Shown piece after piece: positions 56,589 through 64,000 of a stretch of DNA of 64,000 nt. Below the pieces are notes generated by a model that was not told where the DNA came from, did not search any database, and saw only the letters and a list, made by a program, of their open reading frames with translations. The stretch is from positions 62,001-126,000 of the forward strand of contig NZ_JAWDIR010000047.1 of the NCBI RefSeq assembly GCF_046156265.1, read 5' to 3'. A program made the position numbers and the translations under genes. Source of the DNA: CAMDHY01 sp046156265 (lineage in GTDB: Bacteria > Pseudomonadota > Alphaproteobacteria > Rhizobiales > Segnochrobactraceae). Within the stretch, counting starts at the first letter, position 1. Every line of letters begins with the position of its first letter.

Positions 56589-57128
56589 TCAGTGGGCGCC
56601 TTCACCACTCTCGTAGGGCTCGGGGATCTCGCCGCGGATGACCGCGATGCGCTTGATCAGCTCCGAGACGCCCTGCAGGGCCAGCAGGAAGAAGCCGGCC
56701 GGAACGAGGAATTTCGCCGGCCACAGCGGCAGCCCGCCGGCATTCAGCGACTGCTCGTTCTGCTCCCACGAGCGCAGGAAGAACGGCCAGGAATCGACGA
56801 TCATCAGGAGACAGAAGGGCAGCAGGAAGAACACGTGGCCGAAGACGTCGATCCAGTCGCGCGTGCGCTTCGAGAAGTGCGAGACGACGACGTCGATGCG
56901 GATGTGGCCGTTGCGCATCAGCGTGTAGGAGGCGCACAGCATGAAGACGGCGCCGAACAGAAACCACTGGGCCTCGAGCCAAGAATTCGACGAGACCGAG
57001 AACGCCTTGCGGATGATGGCGTTGGCCGCGCTGATCAGCACCGCGACGAGGATCAGCCAGCGGGCGGCGAGCCCGATCTTCAGGTTGACGAAGTCGATCG
57101 CTCGGCTGAGCGCCAGGAGTGGAGCCAC
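56589..57128 (-). CDS. TRAP transporter small permease (DctQ)
   Basis: The product is 179 residues from GTG 57128, preceded by AGAGGG; an upstream in-frame ATG at 57215 adds a basic, less likely leader. Four hydrophobic segments and the DctQ blocks EAQWFLFGAVFMLCASYTLMRNGHIRIDVV and KRTRDWIDVFGHVFFLLP identify it. It partners DctM, 60 bases downstream, in sodium-driven uptake of an organic acid. The periplasmic binding protein (DctP) gene, usually adjacent, is missing here. Confidence 0.9.
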   Translation of the reverse strand: MAPLLALSRAIDFVNLKIGLAARWLILVAVLISAANAIIRKAFSVSSNSWLEAQWFLFGAVFMLCASYTLMRNGHIRIDVVVSHFSKRTRDWIDVFGHVFFLLPFCLLMIVDSWPFFLRSWEQNEQSLNAGGLPLWPAKFLVPAGFFLLALQGVSELIKRIAVIRGEIPEPYESGEGAH

Positions 57129-57313
57129 GGGCGTTTTCCCTCTGGTCGGTTCCGGCGGCAGTTTCGCCTTGTCGCGGCCCGGTTTGTAACGAAATTCGGC
57201 GGCTCCATAACACACGCTCTCGCGCGGCGCGATGCAAGCGGTCTCGGACTTTCGGAGAGGGTCGGGCGGTTTGATCGGGGGTGTTGCCGAGAGGCCGTCG
57301 AGGGGCTGGCGTG

Positions 57314-59170
57314 TCAGCCGTGCGGGGGCCTCGACCTGCGGCGCGCTCGCCTGTGGGTCGGCCCGTGTTCGCCATCGAGGGCGAGCGCGGTATTGACGAG
57401 CGCGAGGTGCGAGAAGGCCTGCGGGAAGTTGCCGAGCTGGCGCTGCTCGCGTGGATCATATTCCTCGGCGAGCAGGCCGACGTCGTTGGTGAGGGCGATC
57501 AGGCGCTCGAACAGTGCCTCCGCCTCCTCCCGGCGATGCTGCAGGCAGTAGACATCGGCGAGCCAGAAGCTGCAGGCGAGGAAGGCACCTTCCCCCGGCG
57601 GCAGGCCGTCGACGCCGTCGGCGGTGCGGTAGCGCAGCACCAGGCCGTCGGCGTCGAGCTCGCGCTCGATCGCGGCGACGGTGCCGGCGACGCGGGGGTC
57701 GTCCGCCGGCAGGAAGCCGACGACGGGGATGAGAAGCAGGCTGGCGTCGAGTTCCTGGCCGCCATAGCTCTGGACGAAAGTGTTGCGGCCGGTGTCGAAG
57801 CCGCGCGCGCAGATTTCGGCGTGCAGGCGGTCGCGAACGCCGCGCCAGCGCTCGAGCGGGGCGTCGTCGAGGCCGAAGCGCTCGGCGTCCTTGAGGGTGC
57901 GGTCGAAGGCGACCCAGGCCATCACCTTCGAGTAGGTGAAGTGTCGGCGGCCACCGCGCACCTCCCAGATGCCCTCGTCCGGCTCGCCGACGATCGCCTC
58001 GAGATGCTCGACCAGCGCCACCTGCAGCGCCCAGCCGGACGGTGCGGGGGCGAGATCGTCGTGACGGGCCTGGTGGACGGCGTCGATCACCTCGCCATAG
58101 ACGTCGAGCTGCACCTGGTCGGAGGCGGCATTGCCGATGCGGACGGGGGCGGCGCCGAGATAGCCGGGCAGTCCGTCCACCGTCCATTCCGCCAGGCGGC
58201 GCTCGCCGGCGATGCCGTACATGATCTGGATCTGCTCGGGCGAGCCGGCGACGGCGCGCAGAAGCCACGCCCGCCAGGCCGTCGCCTCTTCCTCGTAGCC
58301 GGCCGCCATCATTGCCATCAGCGTCAGCGTCGCATCGCGCAGCCAGCAGTAGCGGTAGTCCCAGTTGCGCGGGCCGCCCGGCTGCTCCGGCAGCGAGGTC
58401 GTCAGCGCCGCGACGATGCCGCCGGTGGGTGCGAAGGTGAGCGCCTTGAGCGTGATCAGCGAGCGCATCACCGCCTCGCGCCAGCGGCCGCGGTAACGGC
58501 AGCGCTTCGACCAGCGGAGCCACCACCGCTCGGCCCGCTCGAGCGCCTTGCCGGCGTCGACGGGCTTCGGCAGCGGCCGGTGTGACGGTCCGTGGGCGAG
58601 GCAGAACGCCACCCGCTCGCCGGCCGTCACCGTGAAGGCGGCGACGGTGGCGAGGCCATCGCTGTCGAGCGGGACGCCGGTGCGCAGCACCACGGCGTTC
58701 GGCCCGGCGATCGCCGACAGCCCGCTGCCGTCGGGCAGCCGCGTCACCCACGGGACCGACTGGCCGTAGTCGAAGCGCAGCGTCAGGTGCATCGTCATGT
58801 CGACACTGCCGCTGCGGCCCTCGACGACGCGCACGAGCGAGGAACCGTTGCGCTCGGCGCCGATCGGCATGAAGTCGATCAGCGCGGCGCTGCCGGTCTC
58901 GGTCTCGAAGAGTGTCTCGAGCACCAGCGTCTCGCCACGGTAGCGGCGCTTCACCGTGGTGACGGCGCCGGCCGGGGCGATCTTCCAGCGGCCGTGCTCG
59001 GAGGTGCCGAGCAGGGCGGCGAAGCAGGCGTCGCTGTCGAAGCGCGGCCAGCACAGCCAGTCGATCGAGCCGTTGCGGCCGACGAGGGCGCCTGAGACGC
59101 AGTCGCCGACGAGGGCGTAGTCCTCGATGGCGAGCGGAAGGTCGGGGACTGTGGGAGAATCGGCGGTCAT
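57314..59170 (-). CDS. glycoside hydrolase family 15 protein (glucoamylase/trehalase-like)
   Basis: The product is 618 residues from ATG 59170. The N-terminal beta-sandwich starts IEDYALVGDCVSGALVGRNGSIDWLCWPRFDSDACFAALLG, the usual GH15 opening. The catalytic (alpha/alpha)6 barrel contains RNWDYRYCWLRDATLTLMAM, QIQIMYGI, DVYGEVIDAVHQ and the late acidic LLAEEYDPREQRQLGNFPQAFSH. Two Glu residues (one near GEVIDA, one in AEEYDP) are the likely acid/base pair. It has no signal peptide, so it probably hydrolyses trehalose or maltodextrin in the cytoplasm. The reader should treat substrate as open. Confidence 0.92.
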   Translation of the reverse strand: MTADSPTVPDLPLAIEDYALVGDCVSGALVGRNGSIDWLCWPRFDSDACFAALLGTSEHGRWKIAPAGAVTTVKRRYRGETLVLETLFETETGSAALIDFMPIGAERNGSSLVRVVEGRSGSVDMTMHLTLRFDYGQSVPWVTRLPDGSGLSAIAGPNAVVLRTGVPLDSDGLATVAAFTVTAGERVAFCLAHGPSHRPLPKPVDAGKALERAERWWLRWSKRCRYRGRWREAVMRSLITLKALTFAPTGGIVAALTTSLPEQPGGPRNWDYRYCWLRDATLTLMAMMAAGYEEEATAWRAWLLRAVAGSPEQIQIMYGIAGERRLAEWTVDGLPGYLGAAPVRIGNAASDQVQLDVYGEVIDAVHQARHDDLAPAPSGWALQVALVEHLEAIVGEPDEGIWEVRGGRRHFTYSKVMAWVAFDRTLKDAERFGLDDAPLERWRGVRDRLHAEICARGFDTGRNTFVQSYGGQELDASLLLIPVVGFLPADDPRVAGTVAAIERELDADGLVLRYRTADGVDGLPPGEGAFLACSFWLADVYCLQHRREEAEALFERLIALTNDVGLLAEEYDPREQRQLGNFPQAFSHLALVNTALALDGEHGPTHRRARRRSRPPHG

Positions 59171-59359
59171 CGCTCTCTCGTCGTTTGCGGGGCGGCGGGG
59201 GAGCCGATCGGCGGCCGCGGGCAGCAAACCGGCTCCGGCGCCGGCTGGCAACCCATGATCCGTATGAGGACAGGGCGTAGGGTGGCCGTCACGACCGCGT
59301 TAATCGCGCATCGACCGGCCGCTGAGAGCGCGCCGGTGTCGCGATGGGAGCTCAATGAA

Positions 59360-59998
59360 ATGATCCGCCTTTCCACGCTGGTCCTGGCCGCCGCTGCGAC
59401 CGCCTTCGCCGTCCCGGCCACCTTCGCCGACGACGCGCCGAAGAAGGACCGCACCGAGGTGATGTTCAAGAAGCTCGACACCAACAACGACGGGGTGATC
59501 GAGAAGGTCGAGTTCGACGCGCCGCGGGTGAAGATCTTCGAGCGCATCGACAAGGACAAGGACGGCCGCATCACCGTCGAGGAGATCGAGGTGCTGGCCG
59601 ACAAGCGGGCGAAGCGGGCCGGCTGGTCGGACGAGAAGAAGGCGAAGTGGATCGCCCACATGGGCGTGACGACGCCGCAGGGCGTGACGCGCGAGGAATT
59701 CCTGGAGCAGAAGTCGGTGTTCACGCGCATCGACGCCGACAGTGACGGCAAGATCACTGTCACCGAGGTCAAGGCCTACAGCGACAAGCAGGCGGAGCGC
59801 CGCGCCAAGCGGGCGGCGAAGCAGGAACAGAAGCAGCAGGCCGCCGCCGCGGCTGGCACCACGACGACGGGTGCCGCCGCGACGGGCACCGCCGCGACCG
59901 GCGCCGCCGCCACCGCGGGCGCCGCACCGGCGGCCGATGATGCGGACGACGCCGATCTCGACACCACCCTCGACGCCGACGACGGCACCGACGGCTGA
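59360..59998 (+). CDS. exported EF-hand protein
   Basis: The product is 212 residues from ATG 59360, with a GGGAG site and signal peptide ending near ATFA. There are three canonical calcium-binding loops: DTNNDGVIEKVE (40-51), DKDKDGRITVEE (64-75) and DADSDGKITVTE (125-136). A basic helix (DKQAERRAKRAAKQEQKQQ), an Ala/Thr/Gly repeat region (160-190) and an acidic end (ADDADDADLDTTLDADDG) follow. It is probably a periplasmic calcium sensor or buffer. It lies just upstream of a sigma/anti-sigma/metal-sensor-like set on the same strand, 176 bases before the sigma start. Confidence 0.85.
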   Translation: MIRLSTLVLAAAATAFAVPATFADDAPKKDRTEVMFKKLDTNNDGVIEKVEFDAPRVKIFERIDKDKDGRITVEEIEVLADKRAKRAGWSDEKKAKWIAHMGVTTPQGVTREEFLEQKSVFTRIDADSDGKITVTEVKAYSDKQAERRAKRAAKQEQKQQAAAAAGTTTTGAAATGTAATGAAATAGAAPAADDADDADLDTTLDADDGTDG

Positions 59999-60047
59999 CG
60001 GACCGCCACCGGCGCGCTCTCCCGGGCGCGCCGGCCGGTGAGGAAAT

Positions 60048-60072
60048 GGAACTTCGCATGCTCCGCACCGTT
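60048..60072 (+). promoter_or_regulatory. GGAAC-N16-CGTT promoter of the second ECF sigma operon
   Basis: GGAAC (60048-60052), 16 bases, CGTT (60069-60072). It fits EcfG consensus and also the general ECF pattern, so it could be read by EcfG or by the sigma factor it precedes. It overlaps two upstream ATGs (60046, 60061), which argues that these are not the translation start. Confidence 0.7.
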
Positions 60073-60174
60073 GCGACCGCAGCCGCGAGCCTGGATGTCG
60101 CCGCTCACGGCTTGTTCGTCGGCACGCCGTCGGTTAGGGCGAGTGCCACCGCGACGTTTCGAGGGTCCGGCCCG

Positions 60175-60792
60175 GTGGCCGGCCGGGGGGCCGAGCTGTC
60201 AGCCGTCGAGCCAGACGATCCCGACCTGCCGCTGATCGCCGCCGTCGCCGGTGGTGACCAGCGCGCGCTGGCGCAGCTGGTCCGTCGCCACGGGCCGCGG
60301 CTGCGCGCGCTCGCGAGCGGCTACTCGGCGGCGGCGGCCGATACCGACGACGTGGTGCAGGAGACGTTCTTTACGGTCTGGCGCACCGCCGGCCGCTTCG
60401 AGGCGCGCGGCGTCAAGGTGTCGAGCTGGATCACCCGCATCGCCATCAACCGCTGCATCGACCTGGAGCGGCGGCGCAAGTTGCGCCGACTGGTGGGCCT
60501 GGAGGATGCCGCCGAGGTCCGCGAGACGGCGGTCGGGGCGGAGCGTGATCTCGAGGGCCGGCGCACGCTCTCGGCGGTGCTCGACGACATCCGGACGCTG
60601 CCGGCGCGTCAGCGGGCGGCGATCCTGCTCGCCTCCGACGGCGAGAAGTCGAACGCCGAGATCGCCGACGCGCTCGGCGTCTCGCTGGGGGCGGCCGAGC
60701 AACTGCTGGTGCGCGCCCGCCGCACGTTGCGCGAGCGGCTTTCGGTGCGCGAGAACAGCCACGCAAGAACAACAGGGGACAGTGGGCGATGA
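60175..60792 (+). CDS. ECF-family sigma factor
   Basis: The 205-residue reading begins at GTG 60175, which has GAGGG eight bases upstream and lies downstream of a GGAAC/CGTT promoter. Earlier in-frame ATGs (60046, 60061) would add 38-43 uncharacteristic residues. Region 2 (LPLIAAVAGGDQRALAQLVRRHG, DTDDVVQETFFTVWRTAGRF, SWITRIAINRCIDLERRRK) and region 4 (LPARQRAAILLASDGEKSNAEIADALGVSLGAAEQLLVRARRTL) are clear. It is followed with ATGA overlap by a membrane protein that is probably its anti-sigma factor. Confidence 0.88.
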   Translation: MAGRGAELSAVEPDDPDLPLIAAVAGGDQRALAQLVRRHGPRLRALASGYSAAAADTDDVVQETFFTVWRTAGRFEARGVKVSSWITRIAINRCIDLERRRKLRRLVGLEDAAEVRETAVGAERDLEGRRTLSAVLDDIRTLPARQRAAILLASDGEKSNAEIADALGVSLGAAEQLLVRARRTLRERLSVRENSHARTTGDSGR

Positions 60793-61232
60793 CCGGCATG
60801 AGCCTCAGCCTCGCGGCCTTCCGCGACCTGCTCGACCGCTACGGCGCCGCGAAGGGCCGCTGGCCCGCCGACGTGCGCGCGGCGGCCGAAGCGCTGCTCG
60901 CCAGCGATCCCGCTGCGGTCCGCCTCTTCGAGGAGACGCAGCGGCTCGAGCGACTGGTCGTCGCCGCCACCGCCGCGCCGCCGCTCGACGCGGCCTTCGT
61001 CGGCCGCGTCATCGGCCGTATCGACGGCGAGGTCGGCGTGCGTGAGACCGCCTTCCGCTTCACCCGCCGGCTTGCCTTCGCGTCCGCGACGGCGCTGACC
61101 CTCTGCCTCGTCGCCGGCGTCGCCGTCGGCCTCGTGGCGCCGGTGCTGCCGGTCGAGGACGGCACCGACATCGCCGTGTTCGTGCTGGGCGGTGCCGACG
61201 ACGGCGAGACACTGATCGGGGAGATGCTGTGA
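60789..61232 (+). CDS. putative membrane anti-sigma factor
   Basis: The 147-residue protein has a cytosolic helical N-domain (LSLAAFRDLLDRYGAAKGRWPADVRAAAEALLASD), one transmembrane helix (FASATALTLCLVAGVAVGLVAPV) and a short acidic periplasmic end. There is no zinc-binding HxxxCxxC. Position between an ECF sigma gene and a periplasmic sensor-like gene, with four-base overlaps on both sides, matches the sigma/anti-sigma/sensor order of cnr-type metal-response loci. Confidence 0.72.
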   Translation: MTGMSLSLAAFRDLLDRYGAAKGRWPADVRAAAEALLASDPAAVRLFEETQRLERLVVAATAAPPLDAAFVGRVIGRIDGEVGVRETAFRFTRRLAFASATALTLCLVAGVAVGLVAPVLPVEDGTDIAVFVLGGADDGETLIGEML

Positions 61233-61792
61233 TCATCCGCGGAACCACCGCCGCGGTCGTCGTCGCCGCCCTCGGGCTGTCGCTCGCGGCGAACGTCTTC
61301 CTCGGCGGCTACATGATGGCGAAAGCGTCGCGCGACGGCCCGGTGCCGGCGCTCGACCGCGGCATCCTGCTCGGCGGCCACGGTTATCCTCCCCCGATCC
61401 GCAGCGCGCTGAAGGCGGAGATGCAGGCCGATCGGGCCGACTTCCGCGACCGCCTGCGCGAGCTGCGGCGCGCGCGCCGCGAGAGCTTCGATGCCATGCG
61501 CGCCGATCCGTTCGACGCGACGCGGCTGGCGACGGCTCTGGCTGCCGAGCGGGCGGCGGTGACGCGGCTGCAGGAGGGGGGCCACGCGGTTCTCGAGCGG
61601 GTGATCGCCGCAGCCCCCGCCGGCGAGCGGGCGGAGATCGAGCGCGGCCGCAAGGGCGAGGACCGGCGCAAGGACCGCGGCGGCCGCGGGCCGCGCGACG
61701 GCCGCGACGGGTCCCAGGGGGACACTGACGGAGCGGCGGGAGACGGGCCGGCGCCGGACGGCGCCGCCGACACGTCGTCACCGGCGAACTAG
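61229..61792 (+). CDS. periplasmic heavy-metal-sensor-like protein (CnrX/ZraP-like)
   Basis: The product is 187 residues from GTG 61229, overlapping the previous stop. It has an N-terminal membrane anchor (AAVVVAALGLSLAANVFLGGYMM) and an antiparallel helical hairpin (ADFRDRLRELRRARRESFDAMRADPFD, LAAERAAVTRLQEGGHAVLERVIAAAPAGERAE) typical of the metal-resistance/Spy-like family. The tail is Gly/Asp/Arg rich. Few His or Met ligands are visible, so the signal could be envelope stress rather than a metal. It likely controls the adjacent anti-sigma factor. Confidence 0.75.
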   Translation: MIIRGTTAAVVVAALGLSLAANVFLGGYMMAKASRDGPVPALDRGILLGGHGYPPPIRSALKAEMQADRADFRDRLRELRRARRESFDAMRADPFDATRLATALAAERAAVTRLQEGGHAVLERVIAAAPAGERAEIERGRKGEDRRKDRGGRGPRDGRDGSQGDTDGAAGDGPAPDGAADTSSPAN

Positions 61793-61939
61793 CGCCCGAC
61801 CCGACCCGTGACGGTCATCGCCCGTCGATCGCCGCGGCGGCGCATCTTGCCGCGGGCGGCTGCGCAGTTCGCCACCGGTGCCCACATGGCGCCTCGCCGG
61901 TGCTGCGCCGGTGGATGAAACCGAGGTCTTCCTGCCGCG

Positions 61940-62437
61940 ATGGACATGCTGTCGGTCACCCCGGTCCCGGACGTCGGAGCGGCGACCCTTCTCGTTGCGA
62001 CGGTCCTCGGAGCCGGCCTCGTCGAGCCGCTGCGGGCGGGACTCGCGCTGACGATCGCCTTTCCGCTCATCGTCGTCTTCAACCGGATGGGGGAGCGACC
62101 GGCGACCGGGGTCGCCCTTGTCGTCCTCGCAGCGGCGGGATGGTGGGCGGCGGAGGCGTGGTCGGCGGCCACCGGCTCGAGCGACGACCGGCGCATCGTC
62201 GTCGACGAGTTGGTGGGGGTGCTCGCGGGCGCAGCGATCGCCGGGCGGATGGCACTCGTTCCGCTTGCCGTGTTCAGCATCGCCTTCCTGGCGCTCGACC
62301 GGCTGAAGCCGTGGCCGTTCTCGGAAACGGAGGCCCTTCCGGGTGGATGGGGCGTGATGGGCGACGATCTCGTCGTTGCCATCGCCCTCGGGCTCGCGGT
62401 GAGGCTGGTGCGGCTGGTGTGGCAGCGGTTTGCCTAA
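61940..62437 (+). CDS. pgpA: phosphatidylglycerophosphatase A-like protein
   Basis: The 165-residue membrane protein has the PgpA active-site blocks RIVVDELVGVLAG, DRLKPWPF and GGWGVMGDDLVVAIALG. It would remove phosphate from phosphatidylglycerophosphate in the inner membrane during phosphatidylglycerol synthesis. Compared with well-known PgpA sequences the N-terminus is short and lacks the usual GTxGSLxGLP stretch, so it may be a divergent paralogue. A weak GAGG precedes ATG 61940. Confidence 0.75.
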   Translation: MDMLSVTPVPDVGAATLLVATVLGAGLVEPLRAGLALTIAFPLIVVFNRMGERPATGVALVVLAAAGWWAAEAWSAATGSSDDRRIVVDELVGVLAGAAIAGRMALVPLAVFSIAFLALDRLKPWPFSETEALPGGWGVMGDDLVVAIALGLAVRLVRLVWQRFA

Positions 62438-62470
62438 GGCGCGCCGCGGCGCGAGCGCCGGCCTCGCCCG

Positions 62471-62899
62471 TCAGGCGCCAGTATCGGCGACCAGACCCGC
62501 GGCGGTGATGCCGGCGACAGCGCAGATCTCGTCGTTGTCGGAGGTGTCGCCGGAGATGCCGACAGCGCCGAGCACGATCCCGTCCGCCGTCTTCACCAGC
62601 ACGCCGCCGGGCACCGGAACGATCTTCCCACCCGACAGGTCGCTCAGGGCACCGACGAAATGCGGGCGCTCCATCGCGGCGGCGGCGAGCCAGCGCGAGC
62701 CCTGGCCGACGGCGAGCGCGCCGTAGGCTTTCCCGATCGCGATCTCCGAGCGCAGGATCGCGTAGGTGTCCTGGCGCAGGCAGGCGACGAGGTGGCCGCC
62801 GCCGTCGAGGCAGGCAACGGCGAGCGGCTTCAGTCCGAGCTCGGCGGCGCGGTCGAAGGCGGCGTCGATGATGGTGCGGGCGACGGAGAGGGTCAGCAT
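62471..62899 (-). CDS. GlcG/HbpS-family haem-binding-like protein
   Basis: The 142-residue protein matches the HbpS/GlcG family throughout: LTLSVARTIIDAAFDRAAELGLKPLAVACLDGGGHLVACLRQD (in part), AIGKAYGALAVG and the conserved C-terminal GAVGISGDTSDNDEICAVAGI. Family members bind haem or act near glycolate oxidase and PduO-type proteins. It is 10 bases downstream of phaR on the same strand. Function is not established. Confidence 0.88.
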   Translation of the reverse strand: MLTLSVARTIIDAAFDRAAELGLKPLAVACLDGGGHLVACLRQDTYAILRSEIAIGKAYGALAVGQGSRWLAAAAMERPHFVGALSDLSGGKIVPVPGGVLVKTADGIVLGAVGISGDTSDNDEICAVAGITAAGLVADTGA

Positions 62900-62909
62900 C
62901 GGCAGGCTC

Positions 62910-63533
62910 TCACTTCTTGTCGCCGGCGATGGTGTCGAGCCGGCGTTGCATGTCGCTGAGCTGGCGCTTCAGGTCGTCGAGGTCGGTGGCGCCGGGCGCC
63001 GGGCGCGCCTCGCCGCCTCCACCGCCGCGCTCGGCCTCGCCCCCGGCCCCGCCGGTTGCGCCGAACGGCAGGAACATCCGCATGGCGCGATCGAAGATCT
63101 CGGTGTTGCGGCGCACCTGATCCTCCATCATTCCGAAGGCGGAGGTGCCGAACGGGTTGGTGCCGAAGGCCTTGGCGATCTGCGAGCGGTACTGGTCCTG
63201 GTCGCGAGTGAGGGACGACATCATGTATTCGAGGTAACTCGGCACCATGTTCTGCAGCGAGTCGCCATAGAACCGGATCAGTTGCCTCAGGAAGGTGGTC
63301 GGCAGCAGGTTGTGTCCCTTGCCTTCCTGCTCGAAGATGATCTGCGTCAGCACCGGCCGGGTTATGTCTTCGCCGGACTTGGCGTCATAGACGATGAAGT
63401 CCTCCTCGCTCTTCACCATGGAGGCGAGGTCTTCGAGGGTGACATACGTGCTCGTGCCGGTGTTGTAGAGCCGACGGTTGGCGTACTTCTTGATGATCGT
63501 CGGCTGATCGGACTTGGTGACGGGACGTGCCAC
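62910..63533 (-). CDS. phaR: polyhydroxyalkanoate synthesis repressor PhaR
   Basis: The 207-residue protein begins with the conserved DNA-binding/PHA-binding domain (TIIKKYANRRLYNTGTSTYVTLEDLASMV, FIVYDAKSGEDITRPVLTQIIFEQE), then GHNLLPTTFLRQLIRFYGDSLQNMVPSYLE. A Gly-rich linker and a C-terminal coiled coil (LKRQLSDMQRRLDTI) follow. PhaR represses phasin and PHA genes and is released when it binds PHA granules. The gene is divergent from phaA, as in many alphaproteobacteria. Confidence 0.96.
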   Translation of the reverse strand: MARPVTKSDQPTIIKKYANRRLYNTGTSTYVTLEDLASMVKSEEDFIVYDAKSGEDITRPVLTQIIFEQEGKGHNLLPTTFLRQLIRFYGDSLQNMVPSYLEYMMSSLTRDQDQYRSQIAKAFGTNPFGTSAFGMMEDQVRRNTEIFDRAMRMFLPFGATGGAGGEAERGGGGGEARPAPGATDLDDLKRQLSDMQRRLDTIAGDKK

Positions 63534-63719
63534 TGATCACACTCCAAGTAACGGTTTCTCTCCTGCTTTTTTCGGCACGATAGGGTCTCCGGCGGCGGGT
63601 GGCTACCGCTTTCTCGGCAGTGCACACAAGCTGCCGCGCTGCGGTTGACAGCGTCGGGAGGCTCCGTCTTGATCGGCCGCAAAGCGAGGGCCGCCGACAT
63701 GGCCCACACTGCAATGCGC

Positions 63720-63736
63720 CGGCCTCCTGGAGGCCG
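63720..63736. promoter_or_regulatory. perfect 8-1-8 palindrome in the phaA leader
   Basis: CGGCCTCC-T-GGAGGCCG is an exact inverted repeat 24-40 bases before the phaA ATG. It could be an operator or a leader hairpin. A possible -35 TTGACA is at 63645-63650 with only a poor -10 (CTTGAT) 17 bases on. Confidence 0.4.
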
Positions 63737-63759
63737 AACGGACGGGAGAGCGCAAGACC

Positions 63760-64000
63760 ATGGCTCAGGACGCAATCGTGATCGCCGCTGCGGCGCGGAC
63801 CGCCGTCGGCGCGTTCAACGGATCCTTTTCGACGGTGCCGGCGCACGTCCTCGGCGCCGCCGCCATCAAGGAGGCGGTGGCGCGGGCGAAAGTGGCGCCC
63901 GAGGAGGTCGACGAGGTGATCCTCGGCCAGGTGCTGACCGCCGCTCAAGGCCAGAACCCCGCCCGCCAGGCGTCGATGGGCGCCGGCCTGCCGGTCGGCA
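63760..64000 (+). CDS. phaA: acetyl-CoA acetyltransferase (beta-ketothiolase), N-terminal part
   Basis: The gene starts at ATG 63760 after GGGAG and runs off the window after 80 codons. The residues IVIAAAARTAVGAFNGSFS, then EVDEVILGQVLTAAQGQNPARQA are the standard opening of PhaA-type thiolases, ending just before the active-site cysteine region. It condenses two acetyl-CoA to acetoacetyl-CoA for polyhydroxybutyrate synthesis. phaB is expected downstream, outside the window. Confidence 0.95.
   Translation, partial: MAQDAIVIAAAARTAVGAFNGSFSTVPAHVLGAAAIKEAVARAKVAPEEVDEVILGQVLTAAQGQNPARQASMGAGLPVG

Noticed and set aside
54363..57551. A 1062-codon open frame on the plus strand opposite the TRAP permease genes
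   Set aside because: Its translation is almost entirely Arg/Asp/Glu/Gln/His low complexity, the mirror of hydrophobic membrane codons. It is a shadow of dctM and dctQ.
1..64000. CRISPR arrays, tRNA or rRNA genes, insertion sequences, prophage or toxin-antitoxin modules
   Set aside because: No regularly spaced repeats, no cloverleaf with a recognisable CCA end, no transposase or integrase motifs were seen on reading both strands. Small RNA genes cannot be excluded by eye.

Overview
This is a gene-dense, roughly 70% GC chromosomal window. It most likely comes from an alphaproteobacterium of the Hyphomicrobiales (Rhizobiales) type. The basis for this is the PhyR-NepR-EcfG general stress module, the PhaR/PhaA polyhydroxyalkanoate pair, ETF-quinone oxidoreductase, a cyanide-insensitive-type bd oxidase, a flavocytochrome c sulfide dehydrogenase, many NitT/TauT and TRAP transporter genes, and intergenic inverted-repeat elements typical of that group. 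No rRNA, tRNA, CRISPR array, transposase or phage gene is visible. The assignment to the order is inference from gene content.

Layout. 1-7.4 kb: tail of an ABC binding protein, an MFS transporter, an exported beta-propeller-like protein, and a three-gene periplasmic dehydrogenase set (small Tat subunit, FAD GMC subunit, mono-haem partner) with a small cytochrome c. 7.5-18.4 kb: phytochelatin-synthase-like peptidase, L,D-transpeptidase, MltB-type transglycosylase, DedA protein, ETF-QO, type-4 uracil-DNA glycosylase, cydAB, a GST and an S49 protease. 18.4-20.1 kb: a second GMC oxidoreductase. 20.1-26.7 kb: the stress-response locus (a dps operon, a small membrane protein, phyR, nepR-ecfG and a histidine-kinase-like protein with a degraded ATPase domain). 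26.7-36.9 kb: acyl-CoA dehydrogenase, AraC and GntR regulators, an ABC importer and a small catabolic set (FAH hydrolase, RraA-like aldolase, TSUP exporter). 37-40 kb: AI-2E transporter and four small stress-type proteins. 40-45.7 kb: tetronate catabolism genes (otnC, otnI, otnK) followed by valine catabolism genes (isobutyryl-CoA dehydrogenase, mmsB) and an SDR. 46-49.6 kb: GFA protein, a low-GC membrane ORF, an SDR and fccAB. 49.7-57.1 kb: B12-dependent diol dehydratase with fused large and medium subunits, DeoR regulator, isochorismatase-like hydrolase, and a TRAP permease pair without its binding protein. 57.3-64 kb: GH15 enzyme, EF-hand protein, an ECF sigma/anti-sigma/metal-sensor-like trio, PgpA-like phosphatase, GlcG protein, and divergent phaR and phaA.

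The strongest system-level signal is regulatory. I read seven exact GGAAC-N16/17-CGTT sites, the established sigma-EcfG consensus. Six precede phyR, nepR-ecfG, the dps operon, a single-span membrane protein, and a divergent pair of small proteins near 38.8 kb. The seventh lies at the ECF sigma gene near 60.05 kb and moves its likely start downstream. The best candidates for unusual biology are the histidine-kinase-like protein with a missing N-box, the fused diol dehydratase lacking a reactivase, the TRAP permease with a 121-residue Pro/Ala/Gly tail, and the 498-residue mono-haem partner of the GMC dehydrogenase.
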